Shown in pieces: positions 62,645-64,000 of a stretch of 64,000 bases of DNA. Source of the DNA: Epithemia pelagica (Eukaryota > Bacillariophyta > Bacillariophyceae > Surirellales > Surirellaceae); NCBI GenBank assembly GCA_946965045.2, contig OX337228.1:3534001-3598000 (forward strand). The letters are read 5' to 3'. A program made the position numbers and the translations under genes. Under the pieces are notes generated by a model. That model was given only the letters and a program-made list of their open reading frames with translations, searched no databases and was not told the DNA's origin. Numbering within the stretch: the stretch's first letter is position 1; every line of letters starts with the position of its first letter.

Positions 62645-62893
62645 GGTGTCTGTACTGGGTGGAGTGACGTGGCCGATGCTGGCCAGACTCCGCGACCGAC
62701 AACAGAGGTGCGACTGCTCCGCCTCCTCGACGCGAGGCGAGCATCCGATTTGATTCCCACAATCGGAAGTTTTAGGATGACCCTGATGCAGAGTCGTTGG
62801 AGCGTGAGAAGAGCTCACTCTTCTTGGGTTCAGCATCTTTGCAACGACTACGAGACGAGTTCGAGATCGCAACGATTCTAGTTAGCTAATCTT
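62645..62893 (+). repeat. Split direct repeat A2 (249 bp)
   Basis: Near-identical to A1. Followed by AAAATTT and an 11-C run before B2. Confidence 0.9.
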
Positions 62894-62915
62894 AAAATTT
62901 CCCCCCCCCCCGCCC

Positions 62916-63087
62916 TGGAGCCATTTTTGGTTTCAGAGGCCTTCGGCAAAACTATGTGTCTATCGTTTAGATTTAGAATCTTGTTTACAAATCTCAACGG
63001 ACCAAGTTTTCGGTGACAGAACCGACTGCGATCTCTCGGACAGACCGAAACGGCACGTGCCAAGGATGTTTGTCGTAGTGTCTCTTC
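62916..63087 (+). repeat. Split direct repeat B2 (172 bp)
   Basis: Right end of the YR element; the flank GAATCGATATGGG follows. Confidence 0.9.
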
Positions 63088-63119
63088 GAATCGATATGGG
63101 TAACCAGTAGCCATCAAAA

Positions 63120-64000
63120 CCCTCGGTATCAGTGTCCACTGCTTAGCTGTTTTTTGTCTGTGCCACCTTCATAGGTTCCCAAGTGGACACAGACAGAAAA
63201 TTTCACTTTTCGTCTGTCCTTTTCACCAATATGGTTCCTCGTGCTGGTGGAAATGCCGGCGTGCAAGTGACAGTTGGCCGTTAGCATCTTCCTGTGACCT
63301 TCAAATTTGGAATCCTTTCACACGACTCTCGTCTCGTCACAAAAATCTCACGCGGTGTCAAAAACATCGACATTGACCATGAAACAAGCTCTTTCCGAAT
63401 CCTTGCGACCTGAAGCAGTATTTTGGTTTTTCTCTCCTGTTGCTTGTTGTTTGTCTCTTAGCTTCTTTCATGTCCTGCATAGTTTTCTCACACGTTATCT
63501 CATTAATCTTTGTCCCTGTTAATGTTGATGCTTGGTGCTCCTTTGATTTTGTCGCAATGAAATGGAGGACAAGTCATTGTAGGCCGTTTGCCACAACTTC
63601 TCCTTGCTTTAATCGTAGTGCTGTTTGATTGTTGGTTGGTTGTGTTCTTATTTTTGTAGCATGTTTTTTTACTCTCATCATTGTGCTTCGCCCATCTCCA
63701 TGTCGACCACAGATCAAGAACCTTTCGTTGTGTGTCGGATACTCAAGTACCTAGACCTAGAGATGACGACAAACTGAGGCAGCTTGTTGCCACTAGGCCT
63801 ACTCAATCTAGTCTTCATAGATCACAGAGTCGATCAGATATGCTTCAAGATGGTCTCAAACCTACACCAGAGTGTCATGGTTGTTGAAAGCACGGCAATA
63901 ACACGCACGATCTTACAAAATCTATGAAAGATTAGAACTAAACTTCTGATAGAAACTCCTAAAATACTCCTACAAAGAAATGAAGCTCTATGTGGTCTCC
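63120..64000. mobile_element. TIR element copy 2, truncated by the window end
   Basis: Same orientation as copy 1, starting CCCTCGGTATCAG at 63120. About 99% identical over 880 bp, with roughly nine substitutions and a 10-11 bp deletion near 63300 (GTGACCTTCAAATTTGG against GTGACCGTGACCTCGATTC... in copy 1). Preceded by ATCAAAA, as is copy 1. The right end is outside the window. Confidence 0.85.

Larger units (their letters stand above)
54980..63087 (+). mobile_element. Tyrosine-recombinase retrotransposon with split direct repeats (8,108 bp)
   Basis: Order: A1 (54980-55228), Gag, RT/RNase H, tyrosine recombinase, B1 (62473-62644), A2 (62645-62893), B2 (62916-63087). The A1 ... B1-A2-B2 layout is the split-direct-repeat pattern of PAT-like and Ngaro-like members of the DIRS order, which integrate by recombinase and leave no target duplication. 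A copies differ at one of 249 positions, B copies at one of 172, so the insertion is recent. Confidence 0.85.

Noticed and set aside
1-64000. tRNA, rRNA or CRISPR features
   Set aside because: None recognised by eye on either strand; spaced repeats found are transposon ends, not an array. A tRNA scan would settle this.

Overview
This is a eukaryotic nuclear window, most likely from a pennate diatom or close stramenopile. The evidence is: short GT-AG introns (77, 143 and 71 bp), a signal peptide followed by a Phe-led plastid-type transit sequence on the ApaG protein, Copia elements of the kind typical of diatoms, and eukaryotic housekeeping genes (SMC3, a UBR-type E3 ligase). Species is not assignable from sequence alone.

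Layout. 1-5.6 kb: a hAT-like transposase and, tail to tail with it, an HhH-GPD (endonuclease III-like) DNA glycosylase gene, followed by about 500 bp rich in TAGTCTAGTC motifs; this looks like the right part of a large DNA transposon carrying a glycosylase. 6.9-9.7 kb: two ordinary genes, a START-domain lipid-binding protein and a membrane-associated alpha/beta hydrolase, convergent. 10.48-32.56 kb: one LINE-type retrotransposon (ORF1, then endonuclease-RT-RNase H ORF2) bounded by a 20-bp target-site duplication. Its ORF1 is split by two Copia LTR retrotransposons: element A (10937-16922, + strand, 5-bp TSD) and element B (18181-26523, - strand). Removing both restores a continuous ORF1 frame that overlaps the ORF2 start by 8 bp. 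Element A keeps an almost intact Gag but has lost integrase and RT catalytic motifs while staying in one long open frame; element B has a full Pol, one in-frame stop, and an extra leader ORF. 32.6-36.4 kb: gene-poor, with a possible small membrane protein, short tandem, direct and inverted repeats and a foldback. 36.4-53 kb: a dense housekeeping block with a UBR-box N-recognin E3 ligase, a Myb/SANT-like nuclear protein, a probable plastid double-ApaG protein (divergent from the Myb-like gene) and SMC3 (three exons). 53.6-64 kb: a tyrosine-recombinase retrotransposon with split direct repeats (A1-ORFs-B1-A2-B2, 54980-63087; Gag, RT/RNase H, recombinase) bracketed within 17 and 32 bp by two near-identical, same-orientation copies of a 1.39-kb element with 85-bp terminal inverted repeats; the second copy runs off the window.

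About 60% of the window is mobile DNA representing at least five classes (hAT-like, LINE, Copia, YR-retroelement, TIR element). No tRNA, rRNA or CRISPR array was recognised by eye. All identities and domain assignments are by reading; no searches were run.
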